From PFL42 sp963789825 (GTDB taxonomy: Bacteria > Chloroflexota > Anaerolineae > Anaerolineales > E44-bin32), in contig CAWBME010000007.1 of NCBI GenBank assembly GCA_963789825.1, positions 432,227 to 496,226 of the forward strand: a DNA stretch of 64,000 nt. Reading direction: 5' to 3'. The notes below the pieces were generated by a model. That model ran no database searches. It saw only the letters and a program-made list of their open reading frames with translations, and was not told the origin of the DNA. Shown here piece by piece: positions 8,628 to 18,199 of the stretch. How positions within the stretch are numbered: the first letter of the stretch is position 1; every line of letters starts with the position of its first letter. Position numbers and translations under genes: made by a program.

Positions 8628-9056
8628 CTAGTTGTAGATGACGAGGAAGAGCTCCTTCCCCTCGAAGGCAGCGGACTGCGCAAGGAAGGCGGCGCGCTCC
8701 AGCATCCGCTCCGCCCACTCCTCGTCTGTCGCGTGCTCTCGCATCCGATCGCTGGCCGCCCACCGCACGGCGAGTGCCTGATGATCCTGCGGCGCGACAT
8801 CCGCTAGGCGGCGAACCATCTCCGGGGGCACATGAACTAGCCACGGGCCTTGCTCGGAGGCCTGTGCCGCCGGGCGGTAGGCTGTCAGCAGCTCCTGCGG
8901 CGGCTGGCCCGTAAGCAAGGCGTGCAGTTCGGCAAGCATCAGCGGGTCCAGTCCGTCGGCATTGCTGCCTTTGAACGTCTCCAGCGGGTAGTCGGAGGTG
9001 ACGATCGACTGCGTGTCGGCCATCTCGGCCACGATCAGATCGGCCAGGACACCCAT
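8628..9056 (-). CDS. Conserved-looking hypothetical protein
   Basis: The 142-residue protein is soluble, acidic and mostly helical, beginning MGVLADLIVAEMADTQ. A basic/acidic helix ATDEEWAERMLERAAFL lies near 110. The composition and codon use are like those of its neighbours, and a GGAGGGCAGG ribosome-binding site precedes the ATG at 9056. I do not recognise the family. It stands alone on the minus strand; about 280 bp downstream contain nothing recognisable apart from the damaged GNAT gene. Confidence 0.65.
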   Translation of the reverse strand: MGVLADLIVAEMADTQSIVTSDYPLETFKGSNADGLDPLMLAELHALLTGQPPQELLTAYRPAAQASEQGPWLVHVPPEMVRRLADVAPQDHQALAVRWAASDRMREHATDEEWAERMLERAAFLAQSAAFEGKELFLVIYN

Positions 9057-9125
9057 CCTGCCCTCCCTTCTGATGCGCTCTGCGCGGGATCATGTACCCG
9101 GCCAGCGCCCGCCACGCCGAACCAG

Positions 9126-9548
9126 TCAGGCTCGGCTGGAAGACTTCGCCATGTGCCGCACCGAGGCTCGGATCAGACGTTTGAGGACCGTCAGGTCGAT
9201 ATCATCAAGCGAACGGACATACAGACAGGCTTTGCCCGTCTTGTGCTTTCCCAATCTGGCCAGCAGATCCTCATAGCCATCAAATCCGGACATGATGTAC
9301 AGCGTCAGGTTCTGCTTCCTTGGCGAGAACCCGGTGAGAGGCCAGTCAGCTTCCTTCCCGGAAGCGTACCAGTAGTGGTAGGACCCAAAGCCGACGATGC
9401 TCGGTCCCCACATCTTCGGCCGGGAGCCGGTGACTTCCTCCATCATCTTCGCCAGGAGTTGGCAGTCTTTGCGGGTGCGGCCGTCCTCGATCGCCTTGAT
9501 GAATGCACTCACGCTCAACCCCGTGGGCCTCGTCTTGAGTTCAGCCAT
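9126..9548 (-). CDS. DUF1801 (YdhG-like) protein
   Basis: The 140-residue protein has the DUF1801 core: KMMEEVTGSRPKMWGPSIVGFGSYHYWYASG (two halves, residues 34-64), NLTLYIMSGFDGYEDLL near 80, and the C-terminal CLYVRSLDDIDLTVLKRLI. Relatives include the Bacillus iron chaperone fold, but this subgroup has no settled function. The ATG at 9548 begins MAELKTR. The frame stays open far upstream, but that part lacks similarity and was excluded. Two other DUF1801 genes lie at 24848-25222 and 41736-42245. Confidence 0.85.
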   Translation of the reverse strand: MAELKTRPTGLSVSAFIKAIEDGRTRKDCQLLAKMMEEVTGSRPKMWGPSIVGFGSYHYWYASGKEADWPLTGFSPRKQNLTLYIMSGFDGYEDLLARLGKHKTGKACLYVRSLDDIDLTVLKRLIRASVRHMAKSSSRA

Positions 9549-10479
9549 TCCCCTACCCCGCTCCCCAGGGGAGCCTACCTGCAGATGCGGAGGTTCCTGC
9601 CCCACATGGAGCTGCTGCGCATCGCAGTGCGGACGCCCGGCGCTCGACACGCAAAGCGTAGCCTGACATCCGCTGGACGGCAAGCCCCCTGTGCGTGCGC
9701 TCGGGAGAGCATGGACTTTCGGCGATTGGCAATTGGCGACCCGGCAGGCGAGCATCTGCCCAGAAGGGTGGAGCGCGGAGATTCCCCCGGGAATCGGCGT
9801 CACAGGGAACCCCATCATGAATGCCAGTGCGAATGCAAGAACCCGGATCGGCAGCGTAGCCCTTGTGTCCTCCTCCATGACCCCCCCGCAGGCGGCCCAG
9901 AAACGCAAGCGCGGCCAGCGTGGCACGGGCCGGTCGGTTCGGCATGACAACGTACGGGAAGACCCGGCACACCACGGGACGATGGAGCCTGCTCGGCGGG
10001 CAACCCCTGTCGAGCTAGCCAGTAGCGGATTGGGGTGGTCCGCCGCCTGGCGGTAGGCCCGGCGCCGGCTGGCGGATGACGATTCGAGTTGTCCCGTCTC
10101 CAGACGAGCCAACCCGGGATCAAGAGGGCGACGCCAAGGGTGGCGCCGAGCCCGAATCCGACATAGGCGAAAAGCAGCATCGGCGCGATGGCGTGCGTCC
10201 ATGAATTGGAGAATGGCTCATAGGGTTGGATCGGCATGCTCCTTCGGGTGAACCCCTAGCATGCCGAAACGAGGGACCCGAGCCCGCCTAGCAAACGGAT
10301 CCGACTCACCAAACAATGCACCGCAACGGTGCGGCGATTGCCACCACGGGCAGCAATACCAGTAGCACCAGCCGACGCGTCAACCCAGTTGGCAACGCGC
10401 CCGTGCCCACCCTACACATCCCCTGACTGCGACCTCAAGGGGCCGGGCGATTGGTCCGCCTCCCGTTTCCGGCTGCTTC
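9549..10479. other. Intergenic with possible gene remnants
   Basis: These 931 bp hold no intact recognisable gene. On the minus strand, 10237 to about 10110 encodes one good membrane segment (HAIAPMLLFAYVGFGLGA) that then runs into poor sequence. 9878 to about 9770 encodes a signal-peptide-like stretch. Both look like remnants of membrane or exported proteins. Confidence 0.4.
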
Positions 10480-11070
10480 TCACAATACTCGCGCCGGACA
10501 GGGTACGCGGCCCAAGAGCACTTGTCGGTGCACCGCCCTACCCGGCGCGCCCTTGTCCATGGCCGCTCCGGGATAGGCAGGGCCGTTTCGCGCTCGGAGC
10601 AGGCGCGCCTGTAGGATCTCCTGGCAGTGGTTGCGGCAATCGCTCATCAACCATTCGACGCAGCGCGAGCCCGTCGTCGAGCCTCCCCGGTAGTGAACCA
10701 CCCCGCTGTCGGCATCCCATTCGTCATCACGCACGGTTCCGAGGAAGCTGGACAGCGCGGCCAGGCTGGTGGTCAGATCGGCCAAGAGCGTCTCCGGCTC
10801 GCGCGCGGAGAAGCGGTGAATGAAGCCGGCATTCGGCGTTCGGTAGTCGTTCGGGCCATCCTGCGGGCAGTAGGGCGCCACCCCCTCGCGCAGCTCGGCG
10901 CACCCGACCAGGATGCCGCGCTTCCACCCAATGAGGTGCGCCACGATATCACGCGGCGACCAGTCCCGCAGCAAGGCGAGGAGCTCCTGCGGCGGGAGAC
11001 TTCACACACAGGCCATGAGCTCCGCAGCCGCCCGCTCCAGGTCCAGCATCCGGTGTCGTCGAAGCTCGTT
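10480..11070 (-). pseudogene. DinB-like protein with in-frame TGA
   Basis: The frame from the ATG at 11070 (MNELRRHRMLDLERAAAELM) reads into a TGA at 11002-11004 and then continues in the same frame with SLPPQELLALLRDWSPRDIV and the DinB motif AHLIGWKRG. A single base change would restore a DinB-like protein of about 195 residues. The segment VEWLMSDCRNHCQEI near the end replaces the usual His-rich last helix, and the last 40 residues look unlike the family, so a second lesion is possible. Translation from a start after the stop would lose the first helix. Confidence 0.6.
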
Positions 11071-11256
11071 CATCCGTACTGCCCCCGGGGCGCGCCCACC
11101 CTCAGCATGCATTGGGCCGGCTGCCCCGTGCGGCTCGCCCCGCGCTGCTTCCTTGGCCGCACGGACGCGTTCCCACGCACCTGTCCGTTCACCAGACGAG
11201 GCTGGCCATTGTGTGGGCAGGGGCAATGGGCTGTAAGGCCTGGCATCGAAATCAGG

Positions 11257-11661
11257 TCACGCCCGCTTGTAGTGGTGCTCGGTGAACCGCCGCCAGCCTT
11301 TCTTGGTCTTGGCCTCCACGGCCCAGTGAAAGCCAACCCCTTCCGCCGGCCAGAAGATCATGCGCGCCGTGCCTGCAGGCATCTTGGCCTCGAAGCCAAA
11401 CGCCTCTGGATGAACCTCACGCACCTTCACCAACTTACCCTCAGAACGCTTCCCGTCCGAGGTGAACGACCAGAACCCCAAGCGGCCGTCCGCCCCCGCG
11501 CCGTACAGGGCGATTTCCTCGTAGCGGCTCTTGCCGATCCGCCATTCCGCCACCAACTGGACGAACTTGCCGTTGAGGACTTTGGTGAAGGTACGCGTGC
11601 AGCGCACTTTCCCCTGAGGCGACTCGGCGTTCGCTACCCACCGTCCAAGGACAGGCTCCAT
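11257..11661 (-). CDS. Hypothetical beta-barrel-like protein (DUF1579-like)
   Basis: The 134-residue protein reads like a small lipocalin-type barrel. An N-terminal GRWVANAES, a central FVQLVAEWRIGKSRYEEIALY, and a C-terminal FHWAVEAKTKKGW region alternate as strands. Proteins of this pattern are annotated only as hypothetical or DUF1579-like. The ATG at 11661 is the first in-frame start that fits. A Lys-rich start MAARDKKWKKG in another frame at 11713 suggests a possible frameshift that removed about 15 N-terminal residues. The function is unknown. Confidence 0.6.
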   Translation of the reverse strand: MEPVLGRWVANAESPQGKVRCTRTFTKVLNGKFVQLVAEWRIGKSRYEEIALYGAGADGRLGFWSFTSDGKRSEGKLVKVREVHPEAFGFEAKMPAGTARMIFWPAEGVGFHWAVEAKTKKGWRRFTEHHYKRA

Positions 11662-11880
11662 CACTCCCAGCTGTGCCTCTGCCCTTCTTCCACTTCTTGT
11701 CCCTCGCAGCCATGTCCCTCTCCTCCTCGAGCCCCCCGACCCCCGCCGCCCCGTCCGCTTGGCATTCTCACCGGCAACGAACATTCTGAACAGCCGCACG
11801 CACGCGGCACGAACGGTCCACACTTGCAGCCCTGCGAAGCATGCCTCGCGGGAAGGCCGACTCTCGCAGGGAAGGAACCC

Positions 11881-12084
11881 TCACTGGACCAGTAGCATGA
11901 CCAACAAAGCAAGGCCTACGACCACCAAGGCGGCGACGGCCAGGAGTACGAGCCGTCGCTGCGACCCTCCTCCGAGCTCCACGGTTGGGACACCCTCCGT
12001 CCAGTTCAGCGAGGTCTTGCACACCGGGCACAGCGAGATTCCTGCAGCCACCACTGCGCCACACGCCGGGCAATCTGCATTCAC
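11881..12084 (-). CDS. Small zinc-ribbon membrane protein
   Basis: The 67-residue protein has an N-terminal zinc ribbon with two Cys pairs (CPACG and CPVC, residues 5-22). A linker and one C-terminal transmembrane helix (LVLLAVAALVVVGLALLVML) follow. It resembles single-pass zinc-ribbon proteins of unknown role, perhaps tail-anchored. The GTG at 12084 was chosen because it starts directly before the ribbon; the longer frame adds no family sequence. It lies 35 bp after the methyltransferase gene on the same strand and may be cotranscribed with it. Confidence 0.7.
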   Translation of the reverse strand: MNADCPACGAVVAAGISLCPVCKTSLNWTEGVPTVELGGGSQRRLVLLAVAALVVVGLALLVMLLVQ

Positions 12085-12119
12085 TACGTGCACCTCCGAC
12101 CCCACGCACCCATTTCGGC

Positions 12120-12881
12120 CTACGCCTGCGGCCACACGCGCCCAGTTCCCCCGCGCCGGGCGATGACCATGATCTCGATCTCGTCCAGGTCGACGGGACG
12201 CCGCCCCCAGTTGCCCGCCGTCCCACCGAAGATCTGCTCGACTTCGAAGCCGCTCACCTCGAGCATCAGGCGCAATTCCGAGGGGACGAAGCCGCGCTCG
12301 CGGGTGGGGATGGTCTGCTCACCCTCCGCCGACTGGTAGGCGAGTGTAGAGGTCTCGACCAGAGTCAGCGGTTCGAATGCGCCTCGCTCGATGGCGTCGC
12401 GCGTGGCTGAGCGAATCATCGCCATGCCGTTGAGCACGGTCATGATCAGCTTCCCTCCTGGTGCTAGCGCGGCGTGGATGTTGCGCAAGATCAGCAGCTC
12501 ATGCGCATACGGATTGTCGGCTGAGCTGAGCAGGCCGAAAGCGCCTTCGCACAAGCAGATGGCAGCCTGGAATTGCCCCCCAAACCCGAAACACGAAGCG
12601 TCGGCCTGAACCCAGCCGACGCTCACCCCCAGCTCGGAAGCGCGCGCCTGCCCCTGGCGCAGCATCCCCGAGGAGAGGTCGACCCCCACCACGCGCAATC
12701 CCGCCTGCGCCAGGGGAACCGCGTGCCGGCCCACCCCGCACCCCACGTCCAGGATCCATGCACCAGGCGGAAGCGTCAGCTCATTCAGAAGGAATCGGAC
12801 CTCCGCCTCGGTGTTGCGCGTGAACACCTCCTGCAGATAGCGCGGGGCATGATGATCGAAGAAGGTCCGCCACGGATTCAC
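12120..12881 (-). CDS. Class I SAM-dependent methyltransferase
   Basis: The 253-residue cytosolic protein has motif I ILDVGCGVGRHA (residues 43-54), the acidic residue after strand 2 (VVGVDLSSGML), and motif IV region QAAICLCEGAFG. It fits the class I fold, methyltransferase type 11/25. The insertion CLCEGAFGLLSS and the C-terminal FEVEQIFGGTAGNWG recall small-molecule methyltransferases; the substrate is unknown. Its ATG overlaps the stop of the BioY gene by 4 bp (ATGA), which indicates translational coupling with the upstream transporter gene. Confidence 0.85.
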   Translation of the reverse strand: MNPWRTFFDHHAPRYLQEVFTRNTEAEVRFLLNELTLPPGAWILDVGCGVGRHAVPLAQAGLRVVGVDLSSGMLRQGQARASELGVSVGWVQADASCFGFGGQFQAAICLCEGAFGLLSSADNPYAHELLILRNIHAALAPGGKLIMTVLNGMAMIRSATRDAIERGAFEPLTLVETSTLAYQSAEGEQTIPTRERGFVPSELRLMLEVSGFEVEQIFGGTAGNWGRRPVDLDEIEIMVIARRGGTGRVWPQA

Positions 12882-13630
12882 AGTCCCTCCCGAGCCTGGA
12901 TCATCGCTGGGGCATGACCTGATCGAGGACGTCGCCGTTGCGGAGCGTCCACTGTCTCGGTCAACGTCTGGGCCACAGCCGCCCGACTCTCGTCAGCTAT
13001 GGTGCTAAGAGACTCCGGGTTCATGGCTTTCAGCCATGCATCGCACCACTCGCGGCGTCCTACCACCCGCCACGTCGCCGGGAGCAGCAGCGCCGCCAGC
13101 CCAATCTTGAGCAGATCCCCAAGCACGAAAGGCGCGATCCCGGCCTGGACGGCGGACGCGCCGCCCACGAAACGCGCCAACCACAGCGCGCCGAGCGCGT
13201 AGATGCACAGATTGCCGATCACCATTCCGGCGGCGGCAGTACCTGCCCGGCGGTCCCAGCCGCGCTCGCTCAGCCAGCCCACTACACCGGCGGCGACCAC
13301 GAAGCCCGCCAGGTAACCGCCGGTCGGACCGACCCATCGCACCGGTCCGGCCGTAGCAGCGGCAAACACCGGCGCGCCCAGGAGCCCCAGGACCAGGTAG
13401 CTGAGCACGACTGCAGGACCTCGACGGCTGCCAAGCGCCGCTCCCAACAGCAGCACGACGAGAGTCTGTCCCGTGACCGGGACCGGCGAGAACGGCAGCC
13501 AAACTTGGAGTTGGGCCGAGAGCGCCAGCAGGCCGACCCCCCCCGCGAGCAAGACGGTTTCCTTCAGCCAACCGGCCGCCGGCCACGCGGCATCCACCAA
13601 CACTCTCTCCACTGTCCCGAAACGCTGCAT
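12878..13630 (-). CDS. bioY: BioY biotin transporter substrate-binding subunit
   Basis: The 250-residue membrane protein is a BioY-type S component of an energy-coupling-factor transporter that imports biotin. It shows LQVWLPFSPVPVTGQTLVVL (residues 42-61), the family signature, and GPTGGYLAGF near 100, with six hydrophobic segments. The ECF ATPase and T subunits are not nearby, so it would share a housekeeping module or act alone, as some BioY proteins do. It also has a hydrophilic tail of about 50 residues that is unusual for BioY and may result from stop-codon drift. It forms a two-gene unit with the methyltransferase gene at 12120. Confidence 0.9.
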   Translation of the reverse strand: MQRFGTVERVLVDAAWPAAGWLKETVLLAGGVGLLALSAQLQVWLPFSPVPVTGQTLVVLLLGAALGSRRGPAVVLSYLVLGLLGAPVFAAATAGPVRWVGPTGGYLAGFVVAAGVVGWLSERGWDRRAGTAAAGMVIGNLCIYALGALWLARFVGGASAVQAGIAPFVLGDLLKIGLAALLLPATWRVVGRREWCDAWLKAMNPESLSTIADESRAAVAQTLTETVDAPQRRRPRSGHAPAMIQAREGL

Positions 13631-13938
13631 GCTCCAACCTCCACTCAGATCTATCTCGCCGGCCTATCACCGGGAGCGAGCTGATCCACGGCCTCGCCCC
13701 AAGTGTACCGATTCTCTCGGGTCGCGCAGCTTCCCTGGCACCTTGAGCGGGCATGCCGGCTGCGTCGCGTGAGGCGAGCCCGACACCTTCACGCTATCCC
13801 TCGAGTTCGGCAACGCCCGGGTCAAGCTGACACCCCGGGCGGGCCAAGCGTACCCGCAAGGGAGGAGCAGAAACCCATTGGCTCACCCTGTGCGCCGTCT
13901 GCCAGCTCTGCCTGGTGGTTTCCTGCCGCCTCGTCCCG
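13631..13938. other. Intergenic, no gene recognised
   Basis: These 308 bp upstream of bioY contain several short inverted GC-rich segments but no clear riboswitch, promoter or attC core boxes. Nothing firm can be assigned. Confidence 0.4.
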
Positions 13939-14487
13939 CTAGACCGGCCGCTCCATCAGGACATCGGTTTGCACGTCTGAGCCCAACCGGAAGGGCTGGG
14001 TGCCGACCTCGCGGAAGCCCCACCTCACGTAGAAGGCTCGGGCGCTCGGATTCCGTTCCCAGACATCGAGCCATAGCGTGAGCTTCCCTCGCTGGCGAGC
14101 CTGCGCCAAGCAAGCTCGCATCAAGGCCGCTCCCACGCCGCGCCCGATCCAGTCCGGGCGCGCATAGAAGCGCACGATCTCAATGGGACTCGCGCCATGG
14201 ACCGGGTCCGGCGCCGGCCCATCTCGCAGGCGGGCATAGCCGACCGCCTCACCGCCGACCTCGGCCACGAGAAACAGACTCCCCGGCTCTGCCAGCTCCG
14301 CAGCCTGGATCTGCGGGCCGAAGGCCTGCTTGAGGTAGGCAGCCATATCCTCGGGGGTGTTGTCCGGTCCGAAGGTGTGGGCAAATGCCTGCGCCCCCAG
14401 CTCAGCCAGCATCTGCGCATCGGCCAACGTTGCCGAGCGGACAGCGATCGAGTCGGCGACAGATAGGATTCTTCTCATCCATTCCAA
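13939..14487 (-). CDS. GNAT-family N-acetyltransferase
   Basis: The 182-residue protein has a complete GNAT fold. Motif A reads RFYARPDWIGRGVGAALM (near 124-141), including the acetyl-CoA pyrophosphate loop GRGVGA. Motif B is LDVWERNPSARAFYVRWGF (near 152), matching the RimI/YhfO-like group that acetylates amines or peptides. The ATG at 14487 or the one four codons on could be used. It stands alone on the minus strand; no partner suggests the acceptor. Confidence 0.9.
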   Translation of the reverse strand: MEWMRRILSVADSIAVRSATLADAQMLAELGAQAFAHTFGPDNTPEDMAAYLKQAFGPQIQAAELAEPGSLFLVAEVGGEAVGYARLRDGPAPDPVHGASPIEIVRFYARPDWIGRGVGAALMRACLAQARQRGKLTLWLDVWERNPSARAFYVRWGFREVGTQPFRLGSDVQTDVLMERPV

Positions 14488-14575
14488 TCACGTGATGCGC
14501 GCCCGTGGGGGCGCGACGAAATGGCGCCTTCCCCTTCGGTCCATCCCATGTCACCTGCGCGGGCAAGCTGGTCAA

Positions 14576-15267
14576 TCATCGCTGGTCGGCTGCCTCGGGT
14601 TCTGGGGGCCTTCGCGACCCGTCAAACTGCAGACCGGCGAGCACCGCCTGCGCCAGGACCATGTGCCCGGCCTGCGCCACGTGGACCCGGTCATCCGCCA
14701 GGTCGGTCGGGCGCACCCAGGCCATCACCCGATCAAAGGCGGCCTGCGTGTCCACTGCGACCGCACCATGCTGTGCTGCCAGCCGATGCACGGCAGCACC
14801 GAAGTGATCCATGGCCTGGCGCATCGGATCGGACGGATCCGGCTGCAGGTAGTATGGCGTCATCAGCATCAGCCCGGCCAATCCGGGTAGGGTCCTGGCA
14901 AGCAGCCCGCCAAGCGTGGCGGAGTACTCGTCCAGCCCAATCCTCGCCTGCGACGCATCGTCGAGCGAGAACCGTTGCCAGACATCATTGATCCCGATGA
15001 AGACGGCGAGCCAATCCGGCCGCAAAGATCACGACATCGGACTCCCACCGAGCCTGCAGATCGCGCACGGTGTCGCCGGACACCCCCATGTTCAGGACCT
15101 TCAGATCGTAGTCCGCGATAGCCGGCGAGGAACGCCGATTGCACCAGGCTGACGTACCCGTCACCCAGCGCGCCGCGACCCACGCCCTCGCCGACTGGTC
15201 GGCGGCGGCCACAATCGGTGATGGAGTCTCCGATGAACAGGATCCTGCTGCGAGGTCTCAGCAACAC
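14576..15267 (-). pseudogene. SGNH/GDSL-type esterase split by two frameshifts
   Basis: Read across three frames, this is an SGNH hydrolase of about 230 residues. Block I FIGDSITDCGRR is in the first frame (from ATG 15267), block II GVSGDTVRDLQ is in the second frame near 15065-15100, and block III GINDVWQRF is in the third frame from 15025. Block V with the catalytic Asp and His (DDRVHVAQAGHMVLA) is near 14680. The frame changes fall at about 15130 and 15030. All catalytic residues are preserved, so recent damage or assembly indels are equally possible. Confidence 0.75.
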
Positions 15268-15674
15268 AGGCCAGCCTCCTCACTCGCGCCTGATTCTACG
15301 CCAGGGTGCACCTTGGTGATCCCTCACGCTCGCGGGAGCCAGGCTTGCCGCGCTCGGCACGCGCCGCCGCCCCTCACTGCGTTCCTGCGCCGGGGCGCCC
15401 GCCTCCCGCGGTCCATGCCGATGGACGGAGCTGGAGCCGGGGCAGGCCACGGGTCGGGGGCTATCACGTTCCGGGACTCGCCGCGTCCGCATCGAGGGAA
15501 CAAGGCAAGCCTGACCCCCTGACTGGGGGAATCACGTGGCGGAGCTCGAGTTGTACCTTCGCCAGGTGCATCCTTCGCCCCTTGAATGCCGGGGCGCTCT
15601 CAGGGTACCCACATAAGCACTTCGGCCTCACATCAGTCGATCGGCGTGCTCCTCAACAGGCCCGCCCGTCTGTG
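15268..15674. other. Intergenic, no gene recognised
   Basis: These 407 bp contain only unconvincing open frames. No attC core boxes or promoter-like elements stand out. Confidence 0.45.
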
Positions 15675-16178
15675 TCACTTAGCCTTCGTCAGGAAGGTGG
15701 CAACGCGTTCCAAGAGGTCCTCCATCTCCGGACGCGACCAACTCGATCCCGTGCGGATCGACCGTCCGCCCGCCAGCAGGAACTCCAGTGCGTAGCTTGG
15801 CGCACCATCACTCCAATCCGTGACGGCAATCTGCATCCGCTCGACGGAGATGATCGGGAAGCTCGACGTGCGAAGCGGCAGAATGGGCGCACTGGCCGAG
15901 TAGGAGATCTCGCCGTGAGCCCGGTCGATCCGGATGCTGGAGCTCAACCCGGCGATCGCGGCCCACATCAGGATAGCGCTCAGGGCGATCGCGCCCGCCG
16001 AAATCACAGCGACCAACAGGAACGGGAGATTGAAGTAGCTCTGCCAGTCTATGCGCAGGATGAGTTCATAGGGCGCAAGCCAGGGGAATAGCGCCAGCAG
16101 CCCGAACAGCACGCGCTGACCCGACGACATGGGGCTGTTGATCTCGAGAGCCTCGTTGCTTTCTGCGATCGTTGTCAT
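15675..16178 (-). CDS. Two-helix membrane protein of unknown function
   Basis: The 167-residue protein has a short polar N-terminus, two transmembrane segments (VLFGLLALFPWLAPYELIL and FLLVAVISAGAIALSAILM), and a C-terminal soluble domain of about 80 residues with beta character. The layout, two helices then a PH-like domain with a final short helix (EMEDLLERVATFL), recalls bacterial membrane proteins with a PH-like module. The function is unknown. The ATG at 16178 follows GGAAGGAGAG, a strong ribosome-binding site. Confidence 0.7.
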   Translation of the reverse strand: MTTIAESNEALEINSPMSSGQRVLFGLLALFPWLAPYELILRIDWQSYFNLPFLLVAVISAGAIALSAILMWAAIAGLSSSIRIDRAHGEISYSASAPILPLRTSSFPIISVERMQIAVTDWSDGAPSYALEFLLAGGRSIRTGSSWSRPEMEDLLERVATFLTKAK

Positions 16179-16804
16179 TGACCACTCTCCTTCCGGCAAC
16201 TCCGCACCCTATGCAGGCGCGAGCATATTCATCGAGGGCCGCGCCCCCCATACCCCAACCCATGCGACTCTTCGCCGGCGCTACTCTCGAGCCCCACACC
16301 AATGACCCACTGCCCGGTCTGTCCGGGGTTCGAGCCGCTCCTCGGCAACGATTGGGGACAGGCGGCGCCCAGTTGTCGGCCGAACGTGCGGCCCCGATCC
16401 ACCTCTGGAAGCCCTCTGGCCCCAGCGAGAAAGGTAAGCTGGGCAGCGCCAACCCAGGCCGTGACCTCTCCAGCTGCTATCGGAGGGGAAGACCTGAGCA
16501 CTTGCCGGGCACCCGTCCGGTCCAAAGCCGGGATGGACCTCTGCCGCCAACACCATCCTATTCCCGTTCAGTCGGCGGCCGGTGCTACGGATCTCACCTT
16601 CGATCCCTTCCGCCCACCACCAGGGGAACCTCATGGCCAGGGGTCTGTCCGATCGGACTTCCCCAGGTCCGCCGGCCCGCATCCTTCCCAGTGCATTCCG
16701 GCACCTCGCTGCGCGGGAGCAGTCGCCATCAAGACCGGGTTTCATCCCGCGCGTGCGCACGGCACCCTCGACCAATCGCCGTCAGTTCTACCAGATCTCC
16801 GAGC
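16179..16804. other. Intergenic, no gene recognised
   Basis: These 626 bp carry overlapping frames in both directions with no family features. The stretch may hold a decayed gene, but nothing can be named. Confidence 0.45.
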
Positions 16805-17539
16805 TCACCTGGGGGCAACTTCGATCGTCTCGGTCGAAAACAGCCTCGTGAAGCCGGAATGTTCGGCGACATGCCTCGAGGCGTAGTTCCCAACATCGCA
16901 CCGGTATTGAGCGATCAGGGCTTTCCGCTCGGACTCGAGGCATATCGCCGCCACGATGGCGGGCGCCAGCCGCCGGCCGCGGCAGGCAGGGTCTGTGATC
17001 ACCCCGATGTCGAGGAAACCATTGCGCCGGTAGCCACTGCCTGCAGACAGCAGGCGGTCGCCTTCGAAGCAGCCGTAGACAATCTCGTGGCTCATCTCGA
17101 CATAGGCATCGTCCACCTCCTCCGCCTCGCAGCTGGCGCATAGCGCCAACAGCGCTCCCTGGTCGGCCTCGCTCAAGGAGCGCATGCCTACCGGGGGATC
17201 AGGTTGCCGAACGACGAGGTGCTGCGGATCGAGATGGAAGACCAGTCCCCGATGGCTGGCGAGGACACGCCCTGCCGGCAGGGCCTGCTGGACTGCCTCG
17301 GCGCTCAAGTTCATCGTCGCGCCGATCCGCCCTAGCAGGTCGTTGAGCTCGGAGTACAGCCCGGGATCGATCTCAGCAAAGGCGCGTGCTCGGAGGTGGA
17401 CCAGGTGCACCGCGCCCGATCCGCTTAGGCGCTCGCGCGCGACAAGGGTCGTCCCAGGACGCCGCAGTTCGTGCGGGGAACAACCGAAGTGCCCGGCCCA
17501 GGCCTGGTCGACGAGATCGTTGAATAGTCCGTCACTCAC
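16805..17539 (-). CDS. GNAT-family acetyltransferase with N-terminal extension
   Basis: The 244-residue protein has a variable N-terminal half and a C-terminal GNAT domain. The acetyl-CoA binding helix region reads DIGVITDPACRGRRLAPAIV (near residues 187-206), followed by CDVGNYASRHVAEHSGF, typical of GNAT motif B. The layout matches proteins annotated GCN5-related with an N-terminal half of degenerate GNAT type. The acceptor is unknown. The frame starts at the ATG at 17539 (MSDGLFNDL). It stands alone, 125 bp from the ACT-domain gene. Confidence 0.8.
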   Translation of the reverse strand: MSDGLFNDLVDQAWAGHFGCSPHELRRPGTTLVARERLSGSGAVHLVHLRARAFAEIDPGLYSELNDLLGRIGATMNLSAEAVQQALPAGRVLASHRGLVFHLDPQHLVVRQPDPPVGMRSLSEADQGALLALCASCEAEEVDDAYVEMSHEIVYGCFEGDRLLSAGSGYRRNGFLDIGVITDPACRGRRLAPAIVAAICLESERKALIAQYRCDVGNYASRHVAEHSGFTRLFSTETIEVAPR

Positions 17540-17664
17540 AACCGCACGCAGGCTTCACAGAGACGGAAACCTCCATCCACCATTTTCTTCGCTGCGGCAC
17601 AAGGGCAACGCGCCTGTAGCCCTGGTACCGGAGGGAGGTCGCCGCCTCCCGATGGGTGCCGAAG

Positions 17665-18066
17665 CTATCCTTCCTCCACGTGCTGCACCCGGTGGCCCGC
17701 CGCCGAAACGCAAGCGAGCGCCGTATCGAGCTCCTGCTCGCGCAAGAGCAGGTAGTCGGTATCGTAGGTGGAGAGCACGAAGATGCTGATCCCAGCTCGG
17801 GCGAGCGGGGCTGCCAGCGAGGCAAGCACTCCAATCTCCGAGAACTCAAGCGGACCGAGGACTCGAAGGCCGCAATACCCTCGCTCCGCCCGGACCTCGG
17901 ATGGAACCAGGTCCGCTTCGCATACGATCGAGAGCTCGGTCGGCGTGCGGGTGAGGGACAGCAACGCGCCCGCCTGCGCCCAAGCCGGAACGACATCGTG
18001 CGGATCGAGGCGGGCGATGGCAAAGCGCTGCGGCAGGAGATGAAGCGTCAGGCTCTTCGTCGTCAT
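17665..18066 (-). CDS. ACT-domain protein, CASTOR/aspartokinase-type
   Basis: The 133-residue protein consists of two small ACT-like modules. The C-terminal one reads FSEIGVLASLAAPLARAGISIFVLSTYDTDYLLL (in two parts, residues 73-107), a clear ACT signature in which ligand-binding residues follow ISIF. Free-standing proteins of this type bind amino acids, but the ligand here is unknown. The ATG at 18066 follows GGAGGCGG. It stands alone on the minus strand. Confidence 0.85.
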   Translation of the reverse strand: MTTKSLTLHLLPQRFAIARLDPHDVVPAWAQAGALLSLTRTPTELSIVCEADLVPSEVRAERGYCGLRVLGPLEFSEIGVLASLAAPLARAGISIFVLSTYDTDYLLLREQELDTALACVSAAGHRVQHVEEG

Positions 18067-18199
18067 CGATCCGCCTCCTGTCCTGCGGAGCTCCCCTGCG
18101 CTCCCTTGGTCGCATTCCGCCAACCGGGCTCTGCGCCAGCCTGTGCCATCTCGTCCCCGCTGCTGGCGTGGTCCGCACGCACACCCACACAGCCCATGG

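Noticed and set aside
8850..9947. Plus-strand open frame of 365 codons
   Set aside because: Antisense to the hypothetical gene at 8628 and the DUF1801 gene; composition not protein-like.
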